A stretch of DNA of 43,182 nucleotides from Pokkaliibacter plantistimulans (GCF_003194385.1 NZ_LAPT01000040.1:1-43182), one strand, 5' to 3'. Counted from the stretch's first letter, positions 27,225-35,627 are shown. Numbers and translations are program-made. The notes: generated by a model not told the origin, from the sequence alone.

Positions 27225-27757
27225 GCCTGCCCCCCAGTCTCTTTCGCTACAGGCTTGACCATTTCGACAAAGTTACAGGGCCGGTGCCGGCTGTCGAGCT
27301 GTTCGCGAATGATGCTGTTCCAGGCAGTCCGGCAGGCGCCGGTCGAGCCGGGCATGCAAAAAATCAGGGTACGGTTGGCAACCCCGGCCAGCGCACGGCT
27401 CTGGATGGTGGACGTGCCAATTTCACTGTAGGAAATCTGCCGGAACAGTTCGCCAAAGCCTTCGATGGTCTTGTCGAACAGCGGCTTCATGGCTTCCGGC
27501 GTCGAGTCACGGGCGGTAAAACCGGTGCCTCCCGTGATCAGCACCGCATGAATATCGGCATCAGCAATCCACTGCGACACCACTGCACGCATCTGATATA
27601 CGTCATCCTTCACAATGGTGCGCGTTGCCAGTGTGTGACCGGCCTCCTGCAAGCCGGCGACCAGCGCATCACCCGAGGTGTCATTGGCCGCGGTGCGCGT
27701 ATCGGACACCGTCAGCACGGCGATATTGAGAGGTGTGAGATCAGTACTGAAGGCCAT
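27221..27757 (-). CDS. moaB: Molybdenum cofactor biosynthesis protein MoaB
   Basis: 178 aa, MoCF_biosynth fold. It is related to MogA, which adenylylates molybdopterin. [20 protein letters not shown] and [20 protein letters not shown] are the substrate-binding motifs, and [14 protein letters not shown] plus [10 protein letters not shown] at the C-terminus are characteristic of MoaB rather than MogA. I take the ATG at 27757 ([20 protein letters not shown]) because GGGA lies 6 nt before it; an ATG four codons earlier lacks a ribosome site. In strains without mogA, MoaB can fill the adenylylation step; no mogA is in this window. Confidence 0.94.
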   Translation of the reverse strand: MAFSTDLTPLNIAVLTVSDTRTAANDTSGDALVAGLQEAGHTLATRTIVKDDVYQMRAVVSQWIADADIHAVLITGGTGFTARDSTPEAMKPLFDKTIEGFGELFRQISYSEIGTSTIQSRALAGVANRTLIFCMPGSTGACRTAWNSIIREQLDSRHRPCNFVEMVKPVAKETGGQA

Positions 27758-27858
27758 GGTATGTCCCATAAATCGGGGGGGTTAGAAAAGGGAAAACGGG
27801 GTAGTTACAAAAAAGAGCAACGAGCTGTCAGGGTTGTAGTGATGACAAACTTGTCAGA

Positions 27859-28956
27859 TCAGCCGCCCGTCATATTCATAAAACGCAGCACCTGCGGCTC
27901 GTCACTGAGCGAAAAATGATGGCGCTCAGGCTTGATCGCCATCGCTTCCATCAGAGTCTGGCGCAGACGCTGATCATCGCCGGGATAACGACGCAGCACG
28001 GACTTCAAGTCCACAGAGTGCTCATTGCCAAGGCAAAGTAACAGGCGCCCTTCCACCGTCACCCGCACACGATTACAGGTGCTGCAGAAGTTATGGCTGT
28101 GGGGCGAGATAAAGCCGACACGGCTGCGCTGTCCGGGAATACGGTAGTAACGTGAGGGGCCGCCGGTCGTTTCTGCCGAGGCCACCAGACCATAGCGCTG
28201 TTGCAACTGCTCCAGCAAAGCGTCGTTGCCCAGATAGGTGTGCTGCAGATCACGGGTGCGCACTTCACCGAGCGGCATTTCTTCAATGAAGCTGATGTCC
28301 ATGCCACGCTCAATAGCGTAGTTCAGCAGATTATCCAGTTCATCAACGTTCTTGCCCTGTAACACCACGGTGTTGAGCTTGATGCGCTCAAACCCGGCAT
28401 CCCGTGCCGCTTCGATACCCGCCAGTACCTGCTGCAGCTTGTCACGGCGGGTCATGTCAACGAAGCGTTCCGGCTTGAGGGTATCCAGACTGATATTGAG
28501 GCGCTTCACCCCGGCAGCCTTCAGCTCGCTGGCATAGCGACCAAGCTGCGAGCCATTGGTCGTCAGCGTCAGCTCTTCCAGCCCCGGCAGCTGCCCCAGC
28601 TGCTGAATCAGCCACATCACATTAGGGCGTACCAGTGGCTCTCCACCGGTCAGGCGAATCTTCTTCACTCCCATGGCCACAAAATTACGCCCGACATCCG
28701 CCAGCTCCTCCAGACTCAGAATCTGTGCCCGACGCAGGAATGTGGTGTCTTCGTTCATGCAGTAAATACAGCGAAAATCACAACGATCAGTGACCGACAG
28801 CCGCAGATAGCTGACACGCCGGCCAAAGTTGTCGATCAGCGATGGCATATCCGCAGACGAAGAGACGCCATTAGAGGAGGACGCTGGATGCAAGACCGGT
28901 GATGCGTTATTGAAGTCGCCTGTAGACCCTGTAGACCTCTTAGACTCTGTAGACAT
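27859..28956 (-). CDS. moaA: GTP 3',8-cyclase MoaA
   Basis: 365 aa radical SAM enzyme that catalyses the first step of Moco synthesis from GTP. The N-terminal cluster motif is CDFRCIYC (CxxxCxxC), with LRLSVTDR before it; KKIRLTGGEPLVRP follows. The C-terminal cluster is CSTCNRVRVTVEGRLLLC, and the protein ends in the activating Gly-Gly (MNMTGG). The ATG at 28956 has AGGT upstream. It adds about 36 residues before the usual start MPSLIDNFGRRVSYL (ATG 28848, which has no ribosome site). This extension is low-complexity and begins with a Ser-x-x triplet repeat encoded by four 9-nt units. It is the first gene of moaA-moaB-moeA-moaC-moaD-moaE. Confidence 0.95.
   Translation of the reverse strand: MSTESKRSTGSTGDFNNASPVLHPASSSNGVSSSADMPSLIDNFGRRVSYLRLSVTDRCDFRCIYCMNEDTTFLRRAQILSLEELADVGRNFVAMGVKKIRLTGGEPLVRPNVMWLIQQLGQLPGLEELTLTTNGSQLGRYASELKAAGVKRLNISLDTLKPERFVDMTRRDKLQQVLAGIEAARDAGFERIKLNTVVLQGKNVDELDNLLNYAIERGMDISFIEEMPLGEVRTRDLQHTYLGNDALLEQLQQRYGLVASAETTGGPSRYYRIPGQRSRVGFISPHSHNFCSTCNRVRVTVEGRLLLCLGNEHSVDLKSVLRRYPGDDQRLRQTLMEAMAIKPERHHFSLSDEPQVLRFMNMTGG
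28919..28954 (-). repeat. Four 9-nt tandem repeats at the 5' end of moaA
   Basis: On the plus strand the units are CCTGTAGAC, CCTGTAGAC, CTCTTAGAC and TCTGTAGAC (36 bp). They encode STE-SKR-STG-STG directly after the MoaA initiator Met. The unit keeps the frame, so copy change would alter only the length of the N-terminal extension. Confidence 0.9.
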
Positions 28957-29182
28957 AGTTACCTGCTTACCACTCAAGAAGTGCAGCGTCCCATCCACGA
29001 CTTCACAACAATAAATGTAAGGTGGGCGATAGACATGATCGCCATTTACAGCAGCGGGACACACACAGTAAATCAGGTGCCACCTTCTGCCAGTTTGTCG
29101 ATTCCGACCTTTGCTCGTTCTGTAGCGGCCGAGCACAGCAAACAACACGGCAATTCAGGACAAAACGCCTGATCCCGCACAG
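28957..29182 (-). other. moaA leader region
   Basis: 226 bp lie between mobB and moaA without a gene. Read on the minus strand it contains inverted repeats ATTTAC...GTAAAT (18-nt gap), GCGAT-catgtct-ATCGC and AGGTG/CACCT, so a structured leader is possible. I could not recognise the Moco RNA motif by eye. It is a candidate regulatory leader only. Confidence 0.3.
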
Positions 29183-29725
29183 TCAGTCCAGACTGGGCGT
29201 GCTCGCCTGCCTGGATTCTTGGTAATCATGCCAGCACTTTTCAACATAGTCGGCGACCTGCTGTGGCTGGTTGATATCCAGCTGTGGCAGAGCAAGCTGG
29301 TCATCACAACCACCGTCCCACACCAGTGCCTGCACATATTCATCCTGACTATGCAGGAATGGCTTGCCGAGTGCGCACCGATGCAGCTCAATTTTTGGCC
29401 AGGGCGCATGGCGAAAGCCTTCCACCAGCACCATATCCAGCACCGACATATCAAGCAAGGCCAGCTGCTGCTGTAACTCCGCCTCCTGCTTTTCGCCATT
29501 TTCATGAAACACCACTGAACGCCAGGGTGTTACCAGCACCCCCTGCACTGCGCCAGCCTTACGCAGGCGATAGCTGTCTTTCCCCGGCTTATCCAGTTCG
29601 AGATCGTGGTGGGAGTGTTTGACCACACCAATACGGTAACCACGCTGGCAAAGAATACGCACCACCTGCTCCAGCAAGGTGGTCTTTCCTGTGCCACTGT
29701 ATGCGGCAAAAATCAGAGTGAACAT
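29183..29725 (-). CDS. mobB: Molybdopterin-guanine dinucleotide biosynthesis adaptor MobB
   Basis: 180 aa P-loop NTPase that assists MobA in making the guanine dinucleotide form of Moco. MFTLIFAAYSGTGKTTLLEQ carries the Walker A (AYSGTGKT). GYRIGVVKHSHHDLELDKPG is the family's second motif, then KDSYRLRKAGA, and DMVLVEGFRHAPWPKIELHR contains the conserved VEGF. I prefer the ATG at 29725, with GGAA 9 nt upstream; a TTG at 29740 would add five residues. No mobA is seen in the window. It precedes moaA by 226 bp. Confidence 0.93.
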   Translation of the reverse strand: MFTLIFAAYSGTGKTTLLEQVVRILCQRGYRIGVVKHSHHDLELDKPGKDSYRLRKAGAVQGVLVTPWRSVVFHENGEKQEAELQQQLALLDMSVLDMVLVEGFRHAPWPKIELHRCALGKPFLHSQDEYVQALVWDGGCDDQLALPQLDINQPQQVADYVEKCWHDYQESRQASTPSLD

Positions 29726-29780
29726 CGTCACAGTTTCCAAAGTTCTGCAGTGCTGCGGGCAGGCTGACAGGCATTCTGCC

Positions 29781-30356
29781 CTAGCCTGCGAAAGAGGTGT
29801 CTATTTGCTGCCGTTGTAGCAATTTTTCAAGTAAATCAAGACCTTCTTGCCAGTCTCCCAACCCGCTTTCACCGTTGATATGACCCAGTGCACCGACTTC
29901 AACCAGACCGCTCCCCCAAGCCAGCGCCTGCTGATGAGCAAATTCCGGGCTGCTGTACGGGTCATTCAGGCTGGTGACCACCAGCGAAGGGAATGGTAAT
30001 ACCGCTGCTGGCAGGGGCGTAAATCCTCTTGCGGAAGGAGGATAGGCAGGCATGGCCGGATCAGGCACCGCCACCAGCAGCGCTGCGCGAATGCGATGTT
30101 TACTCTGGCTGGCCCAGTGCGCCAGCGTGAGGCATCCGAGACTGTGTGCGACAACGACGGTGTCCTCTCCCATGGTGGCCAGTGTCTCCTCCAGCCGCGC
30201 AACCCATTGCTGGCACTCCGGATTGTGCCAGTCATCCTGCTCGACACGCTGCCAGTAGGGAAACAATTGCTGCCAGCGACTTTGCCAGTGAGGCTCATCA
30301 GAGTTGCCAAAGCCCGGATGAATCAAAACGGGGTGATGCACTGCGCTGTCCTCCAT
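29781..30356 (-). CDS. RBBP9/YdeN-type serine hydrolase
   Basis: 191 aa, the normal size for this family from the ATG at 30356. HPVLIHPGFGNSDEPHWQSR is the typical N-terminal block, with HW after the oxyanion loop. The nucleophile elbow is VVAHSLGCLTLAHW (Ser in AHSLG). The acid is in SLNDPYSSPEFA, and the histidine is in LGHINGESGLGDW, all diagnostic of the RBBP9/YdeN family. A longer frame to 30533 overlaps the HD-GYP gene by 70 bp and is rejected. The substrate is unknown. It lies 107 bp after the HD-GYP gene and 55 bp before mobB. Confidence 0.85.
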   Translation of the reverse strand: MEDSAVHHPVLIHPGFGNSDEPHWQSRWQQLFPYWQRVEQDDWHNPECQQWVARLEETLATMGEDTVVVAHSLGCLTLAHWASQSKHRIRAALLVAVPDPAMPAYPPSARGFTPLPAAVLPFPSLVVTSLNDPYSSPEFAHQQALAWGSGLVEVGALGHINGESGLGDWQEGLDLLEKLLQRQQIDTSFAG

Positions 30357-30463
30357 ATTGATCGCAATGCTTCTGAGGGTACGCGGGGATGCTGTCAAAG
30401 TCACCGTAAGAACGTGTGCAGGTTCAAAAGGCCGCACTCTGACAGTAGTCAAAACAGCAGAGA

Positions 30464-31861
30464 CTAATCCGCCGCCGCTGTGCCGATGGGGCCGGGAATA
30501 CGTGCCAGTGCAGCTTCTAATGCTGCATAACAATTGGGATCAAGAGCCGTTCCGCGCATCTGCGCCATGATCGCCAGGGTTTTCGGTGTCGGAGTGGCTT
30601 CATGGTAGGGGCGAGCGGAAGAGATCGCATCAAAGATATCCGCCGTGGTGATGATGCGGGTAAAAGGCGTGATTTCCTCTGCTTGCAGACCGCGAGGATA
30701 GCCCGTGCCGTCCAGTCGCTCGTGATGCGCCGCTGCGACTCTGGCTAATGCCGAAAAGGCTTTGATCCTTGAGAGAATCTGCTCGGAGTAGGTAGCATGC
30801 ATTTTCACCGCCTCCCATTCCTGCGGGTCCAGCTTGCCCGGCTTGTCCAATACGGTATTGCTGACCCCAAGCTTGCCTACATCATGCAGCAGTGCTCCCC
30901 GCTTCAGCCAGCGCCGCACAGGCATGGAATAACCCATTTCCTCAGCCACAAGGTCGGTGTACAACCCGACACGTTCACTATGACCGGCCGTGTAAGGGCT
31001 TTTTGAGTCCACCACCTGACCAAAGGCCGCTGCAATCTCATCCATGTAATCATCATCCAGCGGCAGCCAGTGCTGAGCCGGTTCCAGACTGACAACGAAG
31101 TCCTGCAACTGCGGATGCGTCAGCACCTCCCAGAACCCTGGTCGTACGGCGACCTGCTCAAGCGCCACCACCACCGCAGGATCAAACCACAGGCCAGTGC
31201 GCATACGCGCCTCTCGCAGCGCGGCCTTCGGCCCGGAGACCAGAAAGAACACGTCAACCACCTGGCACAGCAGCGCAATACGGGCGTACAACGGAATAGC
31301 ATCGCCACTGAGCCCTTCAGGTTTACCTTTGCCATTCCAGTGTTCATCCAGACTGTGAATGCCCTCAGCCACCCCTTCGCTGAAGCGCAACTGGCGGGCG
31401 ATGGCAGCTCCACGTTCACAACGGGTGCGAATCAGCTCTTTGGAGTAGTCTTCACCGTTCTGAAAAATATCCAGCACACGACGAAAGCGCTCGGCCAGCC
31501 CGGCTTCAAGGCCGGTGTGTTTGAGCACAAAGTTGACCACCTGCGGCAGCCCGCCATTCACCCACTTGTACTCGCGTTTGAAGGCCAGATCATCGGTGAG
31601 GTACAGCTCACAGATACGAGCAGCATTACTGCTACACCCCAGATCCTTGAGCAGCAGGGTGTAATACAGCTCCCACATCTGCTCATCACTCAGGCCGAGC
31701 TTTTCACCGATATGCATGCCGATCCAGCACACACGCATGCAGTGGCCCGGCGGCTGACCTTCGGTCATATCCAGCGCATGACTGAGCGCACTGATCAGTT
31801 CAGCACGCGACAGCTCTGATACCTCAGGCAGATGGAGATTATCCAGTACGGATCGATTCAC
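30464..31861 (-). CDS. HD-GYP domain protein with degenerate second HD module
   Basis: 465 aa. The C-terminal HD-GYP domain (about 280-450) is complete: GHSERV (H294), HDVGK (326-330), H354, HHERLDGTGYP (379-389), then the ADIFDA block. This predicts cyclic-di-GMP phosphodiesterase activity. The N-terminal half (about 25-200) mirrors it in decayed form: GHCMRV (H40), LLKDLG where HDxG is expected, and DEHWNGKGKPEGL (172-184) where HHExxDGxGYPxGL is expected. It therefore looks like a tandem HD-GYP protein with a non-catalytic first copy. There is no transmembrane segment. The GTG start is preceded by GGAAG at 7 nt. Confidence 0.9.
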   Translation of the reverse strand: MNRSVLDNLHLPEVSELSRAELISALSHALDMTEGQPPGHCMRVCWIGMHIGEKLGLSDEQMWELYYTLLLKDLGCSSNAARICELYLTDDLAFKREYKWVNGGLPQVVNFVLKHTGLEAGLAERFRRVLDIFQNGEDYSKELIRTRCERGAAIARQLRFSEGVAEGIHSLDEHWNGKGKPEGLSGDAIPLYARIALLCQVVDVFFLVSGPKAALREARMRTGLWFDPAVVVALEQVAVRPGFWEVLTHPQLQDFVVSLEPAQHWLPLDDDYMDEIAAAFGQVVDSKSPYTAGHSERVGLYTDLVAEEMGYSMPVRRWLKRGALLHDVGKLGVSNTVLDKPGKLDPQEWEAVKMHATYSEQILSRIKAFSALARVAAAHHERLDGTGYPRGLQAEEITPFTRIITTADIFDAISSARPYHEATPTPKTLAIMAQMRGTALDPNCYAALEAALARIPGPIGTAAAD

Positions 31862-32082
31862 AGACAGCTTCCAGCCAACAACAGCAACAGTGCAATCTCA
31901 AGTTAAGCAGGGAATACCAGTCCGTGGCGAGATTTTCGAAGAGCTTGGAAAACAGTGAAGGCAACGCTGTAGCGTCACAATAGCAAGGGCCATGGATGGC
32001 CGGATAATGGTAAAAGCCGACGGCAGACGATGGCTTCTTTGCCGGTGAAGGGAAGAAGCCATGCCCGTCAGCAGCCAACAGC
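31862..32082. other. Spacer between arfB and the HD-GYP gene
   Basis: There is no gene. It contains a perfect 10-bp hairpin ATGGCTTCTT / AAGAAGCCAT (32030-32062, 13-nt loop) just beyond the arfB stop, and a GGCCAT-gg-ATGGCC palindrome (31988-32001). Neither has a U-run on the minus strand, so they are weak terminator candidates. Confidence 0.4.
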
Positions 32083-32562
32083 TCAGACCAGAGGCGTCCG
32101 TCGCATGGATTTAACGTCGCTACGCTGACGTTTATGTTCCATCCGCTTCTGTCGGGACGAATAGCTGGGCTTGGTGGCAATCCGGGGACGCTGCGGCGCC
32201 AGCGCCTGTCCCACGACATCACGCAAGCGCTCAACAGCGGCCTGCTTGTTTTGCAGCTGGCTGCGATAAGCCTGTGCCTTGATGATGAATACCCCATCCT
32301 TGCTGAGACGGTCATCACGTACACACAGCAATCGCTGTTTGCACTCCTCAGGCAACGATGAAGCGCGAATATCAAAGCGCATCTGTACTGCGCTGGACAC
32401 TTTGTTGACGTTCTGACCACCCGCGCCTTGTGAGCGTATCGCCTGAAAATCCAGTTCGTCTTCGGCGATGCTGAGGTAGGGAGTGAGCAATATACGATCC
32501 AACCCGTTCTCCTGATCTCCAACGCCTCTGCGTCGGCTTGGCAAAGTGTAAAAAGTAGACAT
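32083..32562 (-). CDS. arfB: Alternative ribosome-rescue factor ArfB (YaeJ-type peptidyl-tRNA hydrolase)
   Basis: 159 aa from this ATG. ArfB enters the A site of stalled ribosomes and hydrolyses peptidyl-tRNA. The catalytic GGQ lies in RSQGAGGQNVNKVSSAVQMR. FDIRASSLPEECKQRLL and VFIIKAQAYRSQLQNKQAAV are typical, and the basic tail (RQKRMEHKRQRSDVKSMR) that threads the mRNA channel is present. The first ~22 residues are not conserved. Alternative TTG starts in the ENGLDRILL stretch, with AGGAG just before, would give about 138-141 aa, the usual family length, so the true start is uncertain. Confidence 0.9.
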   Translation of the reverse strand: MSTFYTLPSRRRGVGDQENGLDRILLTPYLSIAEDELDFQAIRSQGAGGQNVNKVSSAVQMRFDIRASSLPEECKQRLLCVRDDRLSKDGVFIIKAQAYRSQLQNKQAAVERLRDVVGQALAPQRPRIATKPSYSSRQKRMEHKRQRSDVKSMRRTPLV

Positions 32563-32605
32563 GGTGTAAGCAGAGGGTGGCGTGCTCTGCCACGCCGGAC
32601 AGCCT

Positions 32606-32944
32606 TTATGCTGTCGCTTTTTCCTGAACCAGAACCCAGGGCTTTACCACCACGGCCCACAATAAGGGATTATGCTCATGCCAGTGCAAGGCCTGCTGTA
32701 CCGTGGTCTTGCCTACCAGGCCCTGACGCAGCCAGCCCTGAATCTGTTCGGCACGGTCTTCTGCAAAGGCCAGCGCCACCGCCACCAGATCAAGCTCTGC
32801 AGCGACAGATACCAGATCACCACTGGCAAAAAAGCGTTCCACTTCCTTCCAGCTGATCTGTGCCGTCTCCAGATTGATCTTGTGCTGCAACAGGGTGCGA
32901 TCAGCCTCCCCTGCGAACGGCAAGCCGTCTTGTGACTCATTCAT
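32606..32944 (-). CDS. DUF2288 family protein
   Basis: 112 aa from the ATG at 32944; a TTG at 32971 adds nine residues and cannot be excluded. The family signature is clear: LLQHKINLETAQISWKEVER, FFASGDLVSVAAELDLVAVA, HWHEHNPLLWAVVVKPWVLV. It is a small soluble protein with no signal or membrane segment, and the function of the family is not known. It starts shortly after the lipoprotein stop and is followed by arfB about 43 nt later, so it is likely co-transcribed with both. Confidence 0.85.
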   Translation of the reverse strand: MNESQDGLPFAGEADRTLLQHKINLETAQISWKEVERFFASGDLVSVAAELDLVAVALAFAEDRAEQIQGWLRQGLVGKTTVQQALHWHEHNPLLWAVVVKPWVLVQEKATA

Positions 32945-32974
32945 TGCTTTTGTATCGCTCTCATTGGTCAAGGT

Positions 32975-33631
32975 TCATTTGACCTGATATTGCTGCAATG
33001 CATAGGTTTCAATGCCCTGCAGACGCTGAATCTCTACCTTCACCAGACCGACACCCTTGGCATAGAACTCTATCCGTTTCTCATTGATGCCCGTCTTGAA
33101 GGTATACATATCGCAGTCAAAAACCCCAGCAGGAACTCTCAGTGGCAACTTGCAGTGCTGATAGTTAATCCAGCCACCTTCGTTCTGGTAGTCACGCTGC
33201 TGTCCGTTGGGTGACACCAGGTTCTGCTCGACACGAGGCGTGGCTTCCGTCAGCGCAGGCGCCTGATAAAAGTCCACGGCCTCATCCAGAGAACCATCCG
33301 CATTGCCGCGCACCCAGTGCCCTGTACCCAGCACATCATAGTAGTACCAGGGCTGACCATTGAGCATCTGGATCTTCTCTACTTTTGAACTGACCAGTCT
33401 GGCAGGGTCACCATTCACCACATAGCTCCAGCTGTTGCCCACTTTGAGGGGCACCACGGCATCCACAGCGTGATTGATAAAATCATCCTGATTGATACGT
33501 GGCTGCAGATTGCCATCAGTACTCTGCGGTGCGGCCTCACCCGATGAGGACGAGCCCAGCAACGATTGTGGCTTGAGATCACAGCCACTGACTCCCAGAG
33601 CCAGCGCCAGACAAACTAACTTCTTGATCAT
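32975..33631 (-). CDS. Putative lipoprotein, function unknown
   Basis: 218 aa from the ATG at 33631 (MIKKLVCLALALGVSGC), which puts the lipobox VSGC at residues 14-17; an upstream in-frame start adds 11 residues and spoils the signal. The mature protein is soluble-looking, with the beta-rich block VVPLKVGNSWSYVVNGDPAR and later YYYDVLGTGHWVRGNADGSL and VFDCDMYTFKTGINEKRIEF, which suggests a beta-sandwich. I do not recognise the family. It heads a likely operon with the DUF2288 gene and arfB. Confidence 0.7.
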   Translation of the reverse strand: MIKKLVCLALALGVSGCDLKPQSLLGSSSSGEAAPQSTDGNLQPRINQDDFINHAVDAVVPLKVGNSWSYVVNGDPARLVSSKVEKIQMLNGQPWYYYDVLGTGHWVRGNADGSLDEAVDFYQAPALTEATPRVEQNLVSPNGQQRDYQNEGGWINYQHCKLPLRVPAGVFDCDMYTFKTGINEKRIEFYAKGVGLVKVEIQRLQGIETYALQQYQVK

Positions 33632-33965
33632 GATAGCTTCACTGCCGAAAGTCTTTGGCGGCACCTGCCATGGCGGGAGTCAACCTCAGCTCAGGCCTTG
33701 CCCGGCGATGGATCGTCCAGCACAGTTTGACGAAGAAGAGCCCTGCTCCTCTGATTCAACGGCGCCCAGTGTGGGGCGAAATCTTAACAGCTTCGCTCAG
33801 GATTAAAATCTTTTCTGCTGTTCCATAAAGCCCGTTACGCGACATGGTTGCGCGGTCTTTACAAGGAAAAACCATCCTCCCGGTTGATAACCTGCACAAA
33901 TATTGCAATCTTTATCAACTATTTCACCATCACTACGAATTCCCTCGCATATACAAGGAACGCCC

Positions 33966-35627
33966 ATGCCGATTCGTCGCCCGTCTTTTGCTGCTCTGGC
34001 GGTCAGCACCCTGCTGGCCCTCAGCGCCTGCTCCAGTGCCCAGCACCATCCTGCCTACACTGCTGGCAAGACCTACCACCTGACCATCCTGCATACCAAC
34101 GATCACCATGGTCACTTCTGGCGAAATGACCATGAAGAATACGGTATGGCAGCCCGGAAGACGCTGATCGACCAGATTCGTCAGGAAGTAGCGGCAGAAG
34201 GTGGCAGCGTGTTGCTGCTGTCGGGTGGCGATATCAATACCGGCGTCCCCGAGTCTGACCTGCAGGACGCCGAGCCTGACTTCAAAGGGATGAAAATGCT
34301 GGGCTATGACGCCATGGCCATTGGCAACCATGAGTTTGACAACCCGCTGAGCGTCCTGCGCCAGCAGCAAAACTGGGCAGGCTTCCCGCTGCTGTCCGCC
34401 AATATTTATGACCATGCCAGCGGCAAACGCCTGTTTGATCCCTATCACATCTTCGATGTGCAGGGCATCAAGGTTGCGGTCATGGGACTGACCACGGAAG
34501 ACACGGCCAAGATCGGTAATCCGGAATATCTCAACGGCATCGACTTCCGCAATCCCATCGCAGAGGCAGCCAAACTGGTGCCTTCCCTGCACAAGCAGGC
34601 CGATATTGTCATTGCTGCAACTCATATGGGCCACTACGACAACGCCCAGCACGGTATCAATGCACCGGGTGATGTCAGTCTGGCACGACAAGTGCCCGGT
34701 ATTGATCTGGTGGTCGGTGGACACTCGCAGGATCCGGTGTGCATGCAGGCAGAGAATGTCTCCAATGCAGCCTTCCAGCCGGGTGATCCCTGCGTTCCTG
34801 ACACGCAGAACGGCACTATCATTGTGCAAGCCCATGAATGGGGAAAATATGTCGGTCGCGCTGACTTCACCTTCAAGGATGGCAAACTGACGCTGGACCG
34901 CTATCAGCTCATTCCTATCAACATGACGAAAAAGGTCAAGGTCGATGGCGAAAGCAAGCGCGTACTGGTGGGCGAACGTATTCAGGAAGATCCGGCCATG
35001 CTGGCGTTCCTGACGCCCTATCAGGAAAAAGGACAGAAGGAGCTGAGTGCCGTCGTCGCCAGCAGCAATGGCACCCTGGATGGTGATCGCAAGGATGTGC
35101 GCTTCCATCCCACCAACCTTGGCGAACTGATTGCTGTGGCGCAGATGAATGCCGCCAATGCCGATCTCGGTATCGTCAACTCTGGCGGGGTACGCGACAG
35201 TATCGAAGCAGGGCAGATCACCTACAAGGATGTGCTCAAGGTACAGCCCTTTGCCAACGCCGTGTGCTTCGTGGAAATGACAGGCAAGGAGCTGAAAGGC
35301 TACCTGGCAACCATCGCCGCCATGCCGGTGGACTCAGGCGCCTTTGCCCAGTTTGGTGGTGTCAGCTTCAAATACGCCAATGGCGCCGTCAGTGACGTCG
35401 TGGTGTACGGCAAAGGGCGTCGTGAGGTGCAGGATAATGAGATGTACCGGCTGTCCATCAACAGCTTCTCCGCCTCTGGTGGCGATAAGTACCCTGTGCT
35501 TGATCAGCGGGCCGACTTCGTCAACACCGGCATTGTCGACGCGGCCGCGTTAAAGGACTTCCTGCATGCACGCGGCACTATTGATGTCGCTGAGTTCGAG
35601 CCGGGAGACAAGGTCGTTCGGCAGTAA
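33966..35627 (+). CDS. UshA/NutA-type 5'-nucleotidase lipoprotein
   Basis: 553 aa from the ATG at 33966, with AAGGAA upstream; an ATG at 33903 adds 21 unlikely residues. The lipobox is LSAC (Cys22). N-terminal metallophosphatase motifs are ILHTNDHHGHFW (D46 and H48 as metal ligands), LLSGGDINTGVPESDL, MAIGNHEFDNP, AATHMGHY and VVGGHSQDP. The C-terminal 5_nucleotid_C domain has IVNSGGVRDSIEAGQITY with the substrate-arginine region, and NSFSASGGDKYP. The lipid anchor and sequence resemble the Vibrio NutA type more than soluble UshA. Role: dephosphorylation of external nucleotides or UDP-sugars for uptake. Monocistronic. Confidence 0.92.
   Translation: MPIRRPSFAALAVSTLLALSACSSAQHHPAYTAGKTYHLTILHTNDHHGHFWRNDHEEYGMAARKTLIDQIRQEVAAEGGSVLLLSGGDINTGVPESDLQDAEPDFKGMKMLGYDAMAIGNHEFDNPLSVLRQQQNWAGFPLLSANIYDHASGKRLFDPYHIFDVQGIKVAVMGLTTEDTAKIGNPEYLNGIDFRNPIAEAAKLVPSLHKQADIVIAATHMGHYDNAQHGINAPGDVSLARQVPGIDLVVGGHSQDPVCMQAENVSNAAFQPGDPCVPDTQNGTIIVQAHEWGKYVGRADFTFKDGKLTLDRYQLIPINMTKKVKVDGESKRVLVGERIQEDPAMLAFLTPYQEKGQKELSAVVASSNGTLDGDRKDVRFHPTNLGELIAVAQMNAANADLGIVNSGGVRDSIEAGQITYKDVLKVQPFANAVCFVEMTGKELKGYLATIAAMPVDSGAFAQFGGVSFKYANGAVSDVVVYGKGRREVQDNEMYRLSINSFSASGGDKYPVLDQRADFVNTGIVDAAALKDFLHARGTIDVAEFEPGDKVVRQ

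Noticed and set aside
26424-27431. 335-aa open frame on the plus strand across moeA and moaB
   Set aside because: It is antisense to two unmistakable Moco genes, with composition typical of a shadow frame (His/Arg/Gln rich).
27843-27856. Palindrome TGACAA-ac-TTGTCA after the moaA stop as an operator
   Set aside because: It is short and lies between co-transcribed genes, with no promoter next to it; it could be chance.
28957-29182. Moco RNA (molybdenum cofactor riboswitch) before moaA
   Set aside because: The position fits, but I could not find the conserved core by eye. It needs a covariance search; a high score would overturn this.
31839-32660. 273-aa open frame on the minus strand over arfB
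   Set aside because: It is in a different frame from ArfB, whose GGQ motif is certain. It is Cys/Ser/Arg-rich and has no recognisable domain.
33933-35108. 391-aa open frame on the minus strand opposite the nucleotidase gene
   Set aside because: It is a mirror of a strongly conserved metallophosphatase gene on the plus strand, with no family resemblance of its own.
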